Assembly (NCBI GenBank): GCA_945878885.1
Contig: CAMCUP010000018.1
Coordinates: 1-39,144 of the forward strand
From: Polynucleobacter meluiroseus
GTDB lineage: Bacteria > Pseudomonadota > Gammaproteobacteria > Burkholderiales > Burkholderiaceae
Direction: 5' to 3'
DNA length: 39,144 bases
The notes under the pieces are model-generated. The model had not been told where the DNA came from, did no database searches, and worked only from the letters and a program-made list of their open reading frames with translations. Positions 17,396 through 24,924 of the stretch are shown here, one piece after another. Both the position numbers and the translations under genes were made by a program. The stretch's first letter is position 1; every line of letters starts with the position of its first letter.

Positions 17396-17761
17396 GTGAC
17401 TAAATATTTACTTTCTTTACAGATTCTAGTTTCCACGCTTTACTACTTAAGCGCACCTTTTAATTTGACTTTTTTTATTTATCTTTTTTGGGCCATTAAT
17501 CTTAGTTCAGTTGTCTATCTATTGATTAATGCAAATAAGCTCTATGCGCCCCTATTACCTCCACTTAAAAGAGCGCGATTAGTCTTTACAGTTACCCTTG
17601 CATTATTAGAAATAACCATCAATTTAAATTCAAATTCTTATGCGGCAGATAATTTTCACGGGCTGGTAAATGATGCAGAAGTCCTGATAACAGGAATGCT
17701 CTTAGGGGTGCTTTGGTTTCATAAAATTACCGCACCTAATATTAAAAAAAATATTACTTAA
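17396..17761 (+). CDS. Small membrane protein of unknown function
   Basis: A 121-residue protein starting at GTG, with about three hydrophobic segments (residues 5-40, 58-75 and 95-108) and a Lys/Asn-rich C-terminus. No family is recognised. The stop overlaps the end of the convergent ketoacyl synthase gene by a few bases. There is no clear ribosome site, so the start is uncertain. Confidence 0.55.
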   Translation: MTKYLLSLQILVSTLYYLSAPFNLTFFIYLFWAINLSSVVYLLINANKLYAPLLPPLKRARLVFTVTLALLEITINLNSNSYAADNFHGLVNDAEVLITGMLLGVLWFHKITAPNIKKNIT

Positions 17762-19014
17762 TGCACATCCCTCGCCAATAGCAGTGAAACATTTGATCCA
17801 CCAAATGCAAATGAATTGCTCATTGCATAAGAAATGGGTATTTCAACTGATCTTAATGGTAAGAAATTGAGATCGCATTCAGGATCGGGGACTTCCAAGA
17901 ATGCAGTACCGGGGGCAATTCCTTTTTGCATTGCCTGTACAGTAATTAGTAACTCTAATGCACCTGCCGCCCCAAGTGTATGCCCATGAATGGCCTTAGT
18001 TGAGCTAACCAACAATTGTTTGGCGCCCTCACCCCGAAAAGTGTTTTTAATAGAAATAGTCTCGGCAATATCTCCAACTTGAGTTGCGGTGCCATGAGCA
18101 TTTATATAAACCACCTCGGCGGAGTTCAGGCGGGCCTCTTTTAAGCTTTGTTGCATTGCTTTCGCTTGACCAACAGGATCGGGTTTTGTCATATGTAGCG
18201 AGTCTGAAGTTGCCCCATAGCCAATAATTTCCCCAAGGATAATGGCACCACGTTCCATTGCGCTAGCCAATGATTCCAGCATAATTGCAGCAGCACCCTC
18301 GCCCAATACAAAGCCACTGCGATTTTTTGAAAATGGTTTACAAGAACTAGCAATATTTCGAGGATCTGGATTAGCAAGGGTCTTTAACGCTTCCCAAGCC
18401 TTAATAGAGCCAGCCGTAAAAAGACTTTCTGCCCCACCCGCGATGGCTCGATCGCAATATCCATGCTTGATACTTCGGTACGCTTCGCCTATGGCATGAG
18501 CGGATGAAGCGCATGCGGTTGAGTAATTAATTGAGGGGCCTTTAAAACCTGTCTTCAATGAAATTAATGCCGCAGAGCCATTCGCCATCACGCCAATAAC
18601 CGTAAAAGGTCTAACCCGATCTTTGTGGTCTAAAAAAATATTACCATAAGAGGATTCAAGCGTAGTGGCTCCGCCAAAACCTGTTCCCCAAAATATGCCG
18701 CAACGATCTAATAATTTTTCGGATAAATCTGTTAAGCCAGAGTGCCTCAGTGCCTCTTCCGCAGCAATCCAAGATAACTGCGCCACACGATCGAACATGC
18801 CTTGTGAAGAAGCATCCAATTGGATTGGTAATGGATCTGCCACCAAACCTGCGCAAGTCAAATCAACCGGGACAGCTAGTGCCTTAGTGAGGCCGCTTAT
18901 TCCAGATGTACAAGTAGCGGCTTTTTGATATTGAATAGCGGCGCCAACGCCCAAACAAGAAATTGCACCTAAGCCAGTGATAACCACTCGATTCAGTTGA
19001 GCATCGGATTCCAC
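17758..19014 (-). CDS. Beta-ketoacyl-ACP synthase (FabF-type KAS)
   Basis: A 418-residue thiolase-fold condensing enzyme. The active-site Cys168 lies in STACASSAHA, His307 in NAHGTATQVGD, and Lys340 and His343 in TKAIHGHTLGAAG. The triad for decarboxylative condensation is therefore complete. It extends an acyl chain on ACP with malonyl-ACP. It is encoded 2 bases after its own ACP and is outside any standard fab cluster, so it probably makes a special acyl chain. The deviation FFWGTGFGGATTLE near residue 110 replaces the usual FabF GSGIGG region, fitting a secondary-metabolite-like KAS. Confidence 0.93.
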   Translation of the reverse strand: MESDAQLNRVVITGLGAISCLGVGAAIQYQKAATCTSGISGLTKALAVPVDLTCAGLVADPLPIQLDASSQGMFDRVAQLSWIAAEEALRHSGLTDLSEKLLDRCGIFWGTGFGGATTLESSYGNIFLDHKDRVRPFTVIGVMANGSAALISLKTGFKGPSINYSTACASSAHAIGEAYRSIKHGYCDRAIAGGAESLFTAGSIKAWEALKTLANPDPRNIASSCKPFSKNRSGFVLGEGAAAIMLESLASAMERGAIILGEIIGYGATSDSLHMTKPDPVGQAKAMQQSLKEARLNSAEVVYINAHGTATQVGDIAETISIKNTFRGEGAKQLLVSSTKAIHGHTLGAAGALELLITVQAMQKGIAPGTAFLEVPDPECDLNFLPLRSVEIPISYAMSNSFAFGGSNVSLLLARDVH

Positions 19015-19015
19015 C

Positions 19016-19243
19016 TTATTTTACAGAATCAATTAAATCTGCAACATCTTGAAGTGTGATGAGCTTATAAGCTTCATTCGGAATGCGAACTTTAAAATGG
19101 TCTTCTAAATCAAATAATAATTCAATTTTTCCAAGAGAATCAACTTCCAGTGACTCTAAGGTCGTTTCTGAACTAATATCATCAATATTTTTATCAAAGC
19201 GTTCAGCCACTTGCTGAATAAGGATATTTATCGTGTCAGACAT
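19016..19243 (-). CDS. Acyl carrier protein (dedicated)
   Basis: A 75-residue ACP. Ser36 in the EVDSLGKIELLFDLEDHF motif carries the phosphopantetheine arm. It keeps the acidic helix 2 of ACPs but has SLG rather than the AcpP SLD, so it is a specialised ACP, not the housekeeping AcpP. It overlaps the end of the membrane-protein gene upstream by 8 bases and sits 2 bases before the KAS gene, so the three are one transcript. Confidence 0.93.
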   Translation of the reverse strand: MSDTINILIQQVAERFDKNIDDISSETTLESLEVDSLGKIELLFDLEDHFKVRIPNEAYKLITLQDVADLIDSVK

Positions 19244-19691
19244 GATTGTCTTTTTTCAGTAATTTCATCAAATCATTATCACGGTGTAACAAAATTAAAT
19301 AACGCGATTCAGCCACCAACAAAAGCAATTTGTTTTTATATCGTTCACGCTGCAAATATTCAATCAAAGAAATACATACAAAGCCTAAGCAAAAATTCAA
19401 AATCCATACTTGTAAATCATGATAACTAAAGATAAATTCACCAAAAGGAGCCACAAACCAAAAATTAGCAAACAGAGTTCCAACCAAAATGAAGAAAAAA
19501 GCCGGCCTAAAACCGAAGAAATACGCCAAGAAAATTCCCGCTATATAGAAAAATTTGTAAGGGTTTTCGGAGTAAAAGCTATCACCCAAGGCTAATAATG
19601 CCAGTGCTATCAAAAGGAATACACTGAAACAAATGGGGTAGACTATCCATTTGGAAGTGTTGCACCAATATTTAGTATTCTTTATCTGCAT
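19236..19691 (-). CDS. DUF4118 (KdpD-type) membrane protein without kinase
   Basis: A 151-residue protein with four hydrophobic segments. The central pattern FGFRPAFFFILVGTLFANFWFVAP is that of DUF4118, the membrane-sensor part of KdpD-like kinases. There is no kinase domain; the protein ends in a positively charged amphipathic helix (LQRERYKNKLLLL, then LIKL-like turns). It is the first gene of a three-gene unit with the ACP and the KAS. Its role beside fatty-acyl synthesis is unknown; a membrane scaffold or sensor is possible. Confidence 0.8.
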   Translation of the reverse strand: MQIKNTKYWCNTSKWIVYPICFSVFLLIALALLALGDSFYSENPYKFFYIAGIFLAYFFGFRPAFFFILVGTLFANFWFVAPFGEFIFSYHDLQVWILNFCLGFVCISLIEYLQRERYKNKLLLLVAESRYLILLHRDNDLMKLLKKDNHV

Positions 19692-19727
19692 TGCCCATTT
19701 TTTTCACTTAAAGTCTAAAATGCACCC

Positions 19728-20597
19728 ATGCCTACCATTCAAGTCAACGAATCCGTCACCCCGCTCATTATACTATTTCATGGGCTTTCCTCTTCACCGC
19801 TCGAGCTGAACTATATTTCTAATGTACTCAAGAAAAATGGCTTTAGAGTAGAAACCCCCACCCTTAAGGGATATGGCTTTGGTGATTATGCAGCCACATG
19901 GGAAGAATGGCTAAATGAGGCTACTAATTTAGTAAGTACTTTACAAAAAAAAGAGGCAACCCAGCTGTCAGTTGGCGGAGTTTCTCTTGGTGCAACTTTA
20001 GCGCTTGGTGTCGCCGAAAAATTAGACGGTATTAATGCTGTTTTATGTCTCTCTACAACCTTAATTTACAACGGCTGGGCTAGCCCTTGGTATCGAATAT
20101 TAACTAGGCTTGGAATTTGGCTTGGCTTGGGTGAGAAATTTAAATATAAGGAACGCGATCCATTTGGCATTAAAAATATTCAAATTCGTGCTCACATTAA
20201 AAAAGTGATGGCACAGCAAAATATTTCTGAGGTGGGCGGCTCTTACATGACTTTAAATCATATTGCGCAGGCAGATAACTTATGCGCATATGTGAGAAAG
20301 AATTTAACTAATGTCACAGCTTCGGTATTAGCTATACATGCAGTTGATGATGAAGTTGCTCACCCCAATAACGTTGATCTACTCTTTAAACATATTAGTT
20401 CACCCATCAAAAGAGCGATTTACCTTGGCAATAGTTATCACATGATTACGATCGATAATGAACGCGAAACAGTCGCCTATGAATCGGTTGCCTTCCTCAG
20501 AGAAATATATAATCAATCAACCAATGCAAAAATAAGGGAAAAAATTATTTCGCCTGAACTACAGCGTTTTTTAAGGTTAGAAAAGTCGAATCAATAA
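19728..20597 (+). CDS. Alpha/beta-hydrolase, carboxylesterase/lipase-like
   Basis: A 289-residue cytoplasmic hydrolase. The oxyanion turn is LFHGLSSSPLEL near residue 16, the nucleophile elbow is GGVSLGATLALG near residue 86, and the acid is in AIHAVDDEVAHP near residue 208; the last His is in SYHMITIDNERE. This is the monoglyceride-lipase/thermostable carboxylesterase pattern, acting on short to medium acyl esters. It diverges from the DUF4118-ACP-KAS unit with 36 bases between the starts, so one promoter region serves both. It leads a plus-strand run with a hydroxylase and a MipA-like gene. Confidence 0.9.
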   Translation: MPTIQVNESVTPLIILFHGLSSSPLELNYISNVLKKNGFRVETPTLKGYGFGDYAATWEEWLNEATNLVSTLQKKEATQLSVGGVSLGATLALGVAEKLDGINAVLCLSTTLIYNGWASPWYRILTRLGIWLGLGEKFKYKERDPFGIKNIQIRAHIKKVMAQQNISEVGGSYMTLNHIAQADNLCAYVRKNLTNVTASVLAIHAVDDEVAHPNNVDLLFKHISSPIKRAIYLGNSYHMITIDNERETVAYESVAFLREIYNQSTNAKIREKIISPELQRFLRLEKSNQ

Positions 20598-20628
20598 CTC
20601 AATAAATTAACATAAGGCAATTAGACTT

Positions 20629-21366
20629 GTGCTAACGTCTGAGGCTTCATTCATCTTCGTTGTTCTTATTGCTGGCAGTTTTATTTGCCTAGAAAAAATT
20701 CGCCCATTACATCGCTATAGCAAAGATAAGGCTTGGCTTATCAGGCTGTTTATTTTCGGTAGTCTTGGGGTGCTTCTGACTACAATAATTGGTATTTTTT
20801 TGTTACCTCATTTGGGTGCCATCGTACTATTTCCAAATTTTTCAACTCAATTTTTAAAAACTCCTGCGTGGCTTAATGGTCTCTTTGCCTATGTTTGCAT
20901 TAGTTTCTTTGTTTATTGGTGGCACCGTATTCGACATCATAATAATTTAATCTGGAGAATATTTCATCAAATTCACCACAGCACCCACCGCATAGAAGCT
21001 TTAACTGCAATCTATGCACACCCAAGCGATTTTTTTGCGAACGCCCTCATCATTAATATTGTTGCCTATTCAATTCTAGGGCTGAATGTCGAATCGGCAG
21101 CTTGGGCATCCCTTTGGGTCAGTATTTTCGAACTCTGGGAACATACCAACACCCCTACCCCACGCTGGTTAGGATATTTAATTGTTAGGCCAGAAATGCA
21201 CCGCATTCATCATGAACGCGATCGCCATACGAATAATTATGGCTTACCTATTTGGGATATTCTTTTTGGCACCTATGAAAACTCGTCTCGCTCTGTAGAA
21301 TGCGGCTTTGAAATTGATTCAGAACGCAAGGTCATGCATATGCTCTCTTGCCGCGATATTAAATAA
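20629..21366 (+). CDS. Fatty-acid hydroxylase/sterol desaturase family protein
   Basis: A 245-residue membrane di-iron enzyme starting at GTG with an AAGG ribosome site. Three N-terminal helices precede the histidine clusters WWHRIRHHNN, FHQIHHSTHR and EMHRIHHERDRHTNNYG, plus the HPSDFF box. The set binds two irons that hydroxylate a C-H bond of a lipid. The substrate is unknown; the neighbours suggest an acyl chain made by the KAS/ACP pair or hydrolysed by the lipase-like protein. It lies 31 bases after the hydrolase. Confidence 0.92.
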   Translation: MLTSEASFIFVVLIAGSFICLEKIRPLHRYSKDKAWLIRLFIFGSLGVLLTTIIGIFLLPHLGAIVLFPNFSTQFLKTPAWLNGLFAYVCISFFVYWWHRIRHHNNLIWRIFHQIHHSTHRIEALTAIYAHPSDFFANALIINIVAYSILGLNVESAAWASLWVSIFELWEHTNTPTPRWLGYLIVRPEMHRIHHERDRHTNNYGLPIWDILFGTYENSSRSVECGFEIDSERKVMHMLSCRDIK

Positions 21367-21381
21367 AGTAATTATTTCTTA

Positions 21382-22147
21382 ATGCGTTGTATTCTCTTTC
21401 TTCTTTTTTTTACATTTTCTTTTTTTTGCTTAGCCCAAGTTAAACCCTATGATGATGACCTGCCTGATCACTTAGTTGGTGATATTGGTTTGGCAACTTA
21501 CTTATACCTCTAACTTGCACCTTGGTACTTATGGTACGCAGACATTTGTCGCGCCTTATGTTTTTGCCAACTATCAAAGGGCTTTTGCAAGAATTGATAT
21601 GTTCGGCATTAAAACAACCAAAATTGGTTACGGGTATCTTGAAATAACTGGCAAAGTGATTCTTGATAACTTTGTAGTTAAGTCACCCTTCACGACCACT
21701 ACTATTATTAAGCGCTATCCTATCCCCATTGGTATTGGTAGCTTTCAAGAAACGCCCATTGGGGGATTTCTTATCAATGCGTATCATGACTTTAGTCAAT
21801 CCAAGGGAGCTTTATACGATTTTTCCTATTTTGGTGAAGTAGAAATGATTCGCAAAATAACTGTCTATCCCCAACTTGGTATTGAACGACAGTCAAGTCA
21901 ATTTGCGAACTACTACTATGGTTTAAACAACCAGCAAGCGAATTCAGTCGGCTACCAAAGTTATACCGCTCCAGCTACTACTAATTTAATGTTAGGTTTC
22001 TTATTAGAGGTGCCAATTATTGATGACTGGTATATTAATATTTATGGCAAACGTAAGTGGATGGGTAGCGGAATTAGCAATAGCCCAGTCATGAACCGAT
22101 CATTTCAAGATAACCTATTTATGGCCTTAGCTTACCGGTTTAAGTAA
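21382..22147 (+). pseudogene. MipA/OmpV-family outer-membrane protein gene with a frameshift
   Basis: The ATG at 21382 begins a frame with a signal peptide (MRCILFLLFF...CLAQ) and reads ...DHLVGDIGLATY before it stops at 21511. Shifting by one base at the doubled T of 21502-21503 continues into YTSNLHLGTYGTQTFVAPY and on to the end. Joined, the two frames give about 255 residues matching MipA/OmpV beta-barrel proteins: ARIDMFGIKT, KIGYGYLEI, GSFQETPIGG and the C-terminal aromatic FMALAYRFK. So either one base was gained here or the sequence has an error. It follows the hydroxylase by 15 bases. Confidence 0.85.
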
Positions 22148-22183
22148 AATTGATAGCAAAAAATAAGCTGGGTAAGGATTGAG

Positions 22184-23263
22184 TCAAACGAGATTCTGTT
22201 TTGGTCTCATAAAAAACCCCGCATAATACAAGCTAATACCAATCAATATTAAGCAAATGATTTTATCGAAATACGTGTGCTGATCTACCGTGATAAAAAA
22301 ATAAATAGAAAAGAGTATTGCTACAGCAAAAATAATTACTGCAAGCCATTTTTGTAGCGCCGTCAAGGGCGGGTTATAAATTTGAAAATCCTTACTAACG
22401 ACTTCAAAATTGTCTCCATCTTGGTCATTAGGGTTCCAAGCAGGATTCTTAAAGAAGATTTTGAGTTTTGTTGCCAACTTAGAATAGTTACGACTTTTCT
22501 GACAAAGCTTGATGAATACTGAACCAAGCGCCCAGAAGGGATTCCAAGAATTTAATGGGGTTTGGGTGCCATATATACAGGCAGTTTTTTCTTCCTGATA
22601 GGTTCCAAAAATTCGGTCCCAAATAATTAAAACTGCGCCAAAATTTTTATCAATATATTCACTGTTAATTGCATGGTGCACACGATGATTCGAGGGTGAT
22701 GAAAAGAGGCTATCAAACCATCCCAATTTACCGATATGCTCAGTATGTATCCAGAATTGATAAATCAGTACAAATAGGCCAATTAAAACAAATTGATAAG
22801 GTGGAATACCGAGTAGCGCCATTATTGCAAAAAAGAAGCAGGCAATAATTGGGAAAAAGCTTTCTTGTCTTAAGGCAGTAGAAAAGTTGAATAATTGACT
22901 TTGGTGATGAACAACATGGGAGCCCCACAGTAAAGCAGATTGGTGACTGACCCGGTGAAGCCAATAGTCTAAAAAATCATAAATTAACAATGCCCCTATC
23001 CAGCCATACCAGCTTTCCCAAAAGGACGTAAACGAAGTTGCTCCAATAGATAAGTAGAGTAGCTCATAGGCACCAATTTGAAAAAAAACCAGGCAAAATA
23101 AAATAGCCTGACTGAGTAGGCCTTGGCTTAGGCTACTTATAGCATCGTTCAGCCGATAAGTATTTTTACCAATTGCTAAACCATAAAAAAATTCACCCAA
23201 CATGAAAATGCTGAAAATGGGAATGGCTAAAAGAATAACCTGATTTAGTAATTGTTCACTCAT
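22184..23263 (-). CDS. AGMO-like fatty-acid hydroxylase/sterol desaturase family protein
   Basis: A 359-residue membrane enzyme with about eight hydrophobic segments. The histidine clusters are LDYWLHRVSHQ, LWGSHVVHHQSQ, IHTEHIGKLGW and SNHRVHHAINSEYIDKNFG, in the order seen in alkylglycerol-monooxygenase-like members. The C-terminal extension adds a soluble stretch and two more helices. It hydroxylates a lipid C-H bond with a di-iron centre; ether lipids or fatty acyls are possible. It converges on the MipA-like gene with 36 bases between stops, and is the second hydroxylase of this lipid cluster. Confidence 0.9.
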   Translation of the reverse strand: MSEQLLNQVILLAIPIFSIFMLGEFFYGLAIGKNTYRLNDAISSLSQGLLSQAILFCLVFFQIGAYELLYLSIGATSFTSFWESWYGWIGALLIYDFLDYWLHRVSHQSALLWGSHVVHHQSQLFNFSTALRQESFFPIIACFFFAIMALLGIPPYQFVLIGLFVLIYQFWIHTEHIGKLGWFDSLFSSPSNHRVHHAINSEYIDKNFGAVLIIWDRIFGTYQEEKTACIYGTQTPLNSWNPFWALGSVFIKLCQKSRNYSKLATKLKIFFKNPAWNPNDQDGDNFEVVSKDFQIYNPPLTALQKWLAVIIFAVAILFSIYFFITVDQHTYFDKIICLILIGISLYYAGFFMRPKQNLV

Positions 23264-23325
23264 ACAGCAATTTTAATAGAAAGTTAATTGACCTGATTCA
23301 CTATTTACTTAGTTTTCCAGAATAA

Positions 23326-23558
23326 TATATAGGGTGGATTAAAGTTCTTAAGGGCAATTTAAGCCTTGGAGAACAAAGAGAAATAGGTTTTCCTTGGAGC
23401 GAAAAAATGGAATACAAAGAAGAGATGAAATAGTCTTTCAATATGCAAAGGAAGGTCAAATACCTTTAGCCCTATCAATGCCAGGGGAATGGTAAGAATA
23501 TTGAGACTACAGTTGATATTCATTTTCAAACAATTCAATCTGCCTTGAAATTTTAGCA
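23326..23558 (+). pseudogene. Scrambled remnant of a histone-deacetylase-family gene
   Basis: In the gap between the AGMO-like gene and the oxidase, three short frames read as pieces of bacterial HDAC-like deacetylases. First (from 23326) comes VLKGNLSLGEQREIGFPWSE, the N-terminal block. Directly after it, in another frame, comes RRDEIVFQYAKEGQIPLALSMPG, a C-terminal block. In the third frame follows KNIETTVDIHFQTIQSALKF and a stop at 23556-23558. The whole middle (about 200 residues with the zinc site) is missing and two frame changes occur. The gene is dead. Recognition rests on remembered motifs. Confidence 0.55.
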
Positions 23559-23637
23559 ACAATACTAGGCGATTTAGCGCCCCTGTCTCAAGCTCAATAA
23601 GTCTAATCAACGCTTATCAGGAGCCCCCATCTTCAGG

Positions 23638-24246
23638 CTATTTGTCGTAATCATTAGCAAAGTGGTGGTTTGTGTCACGATGATGAGCTTCATCATTGCG
23701 TACAGCAATTACCACATCCCGTAGGGTTGCACTGGAACCAAGCTTCCAATAATCTATGGCTATCTTTGGCGCTGGCACATTGGGTGTTCGTCCTTCATCA
23801 ATTTCTTTGAGATATTCAGTATAGGAATAGACTGCCTCTTCCTCAAAATAGCCAACTATACGATGGGCTGTTCTCGGAAAAAAGACATAAATAATGAAAA
23901 AGAAATTCCAGAAAATAGCCTGTGTAATCAAGACAAGGTAGCGCTCAAACATGTTGGGCTTTGCAATCTCAATGAAAGTCATTAGATGCATTCTTTCATT
24001 CTCGGCCTCCTCCAAAAGCGTTCGAATCTTTGGTCCATAGCCAGGCTTCATACTACGTAGACTTCTTAAATGTGTCCACATTCCAGCAACCATTCCTGGC
24101 ACTCCTGCAACAGTTTCCAAAATAACTGCTCGGTGCCCATAGCGTTTCTTAAAAAAGGTATCTGCAAAAAAGCGCATACCTTTAGTAAAAGCTAGTGCAA
24201 CTCGATCAGAAAATTGAAGGGGGGTGTAGTGGACGATCTGTTTCAT
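23638..24246 (-). CDS. aox: Alternative oxidase (cyanide-insensitive ubiquinol oxidase)
   Basis: A 202-residue di-iron oxidase. The four iron-binding motifs are all present: [12 protein letters not shown] near residue 45, [10 protein letters not shown] near 90, [13 protein letters not shown] near 135 and [16 protein letters not shown] near 180. AOX moves electrons from ubiquinol to oxygen without pumping protons; it sits on the inner face of the membrane. Bacterial AOX genes are uncommon, and this one has no neighbouring nitric-oxide regulator. No promoter is obvious in the 120 bases upstream. The length is normal for the bacterial form. Confidence 0.96.
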   Translation of the reverse strand: MKQIVHYTPLQFSDRVALAFTKGMRFFADTFFKKRYGHRAVILETVAGVPGMVAGMWTHLRSLRSMKPGYGPKIRTLLEEAENERMHLMTFIEIAKPNMFERYLVLITQAIFWNFFFIIYVFFPRTAHRIVGYFEEEAVYSYTEYLKEIDEGRTPNVPAPKIAIDYWKLGSSATLRDVVIAVRNDEAHHRDTNHHFANDYDK

Positions 24247-24368
24247 AGAAAATACTTTAAATCATTTTTAGATTTTATGCCCCATCGATAATTAGACGTC
24301 CTTTGCCACTCTTTAAGTAAGGTGCTCAACCCTAATTGGGGTAAAGTAATTTCTATTATGTACACTTT

Positions 24369-24566
24369 CTAAACCCTTTTGCTTGACTTGGAAGGCGCAT
24401 TAACGCTTGCTAAGATCGTTTTTTCATCTTTGGCCTGAACTGACACTGCTTTCAAACTCGAGGGTGCCATCTTGCTACCATTCCACACCTGTCCACACCA
24501 GCATTCTCCTGCATCATTAATGATGCATACACCGGAGCCACAACACCGATCATCTGACTTACTCAT
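24369..24566 (-). CDS. Cys-rich mini-protein
   Basis: A 65-residue protein with a GGAG ribosome site. The first 30 residues hold CCGSGVCIINDAGECWCGQVW, five cysteines in a compact, probably metal-binding, knot (inference). The rest is Lys/Ser-rich and disordered-looking. Similar CCGxGxC...CWCGQ starts occur in small beta-proteobacterial proteins of unknown role. It lies between the oxidase and the photolyase gene and may be part of the same stress-linked group. Confidence 0.7.
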   Translation of the reverse strand: MSKSDDRCCGSGVCIINDAGECWCGQVWNGSKMAPSSLKAVSVQAKDEKTILASVNAPSKSSKRV

Positions 24567-24924
24567 TTTTTGCTCCCAATTATTTAATTACTTTCATTTA
24601 ATATTTGCTATCTGATGGTTTTTTTTCAAAATATAGGACTTATTGCAGCCTATCTTAAGTCCTTTTGAAAAATTTTGCTTACTGGTTTATAGCAAAGAAT
24701 TTAATGTCCATACTGGCTAATCTCGTCCCCGCCATCTTAGAAACTAAGCAAGTAGATTGGGCTATTTATTGGGTACTTTTTTTCGACAGGCAGCGGAGCA
24801 ATATTTAATTGACTCCCAATTTTTTTCCCAAGATTTTCTCCAGGTCATTTCTTTTTTACAGACTACGCAAAACTTGCTCGGTAGATAGCTCTTATTACCC
24901 TTAAAAGAATTATTCATTTAAGCT
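24567..24924. other. Gap with no clear gene; possible broken small gene
   Basis: About 360 bases between the Cys-rich gene and the photolyase gene. On the plus strand an ATG at 24704 opens a frame (SILANLVPAILETKQ) that runs into a run of seven T at 24777-24783. One added T would join it to a frame with QAAEQYLIDSQFFSQ and DFLQVISFLQTTQNLLGR, ending at 24888. Both halves look protein-like, but no family is recognised and the join is a guess. Nothing else is seen. Confidence 0.25.

Noticed and set aside
23359..23610. 83-residue minus-strand frame in the gap
   Set aside because: It is antisense to the HDAC-family remnant and has no recognisable motif or ribosome site.
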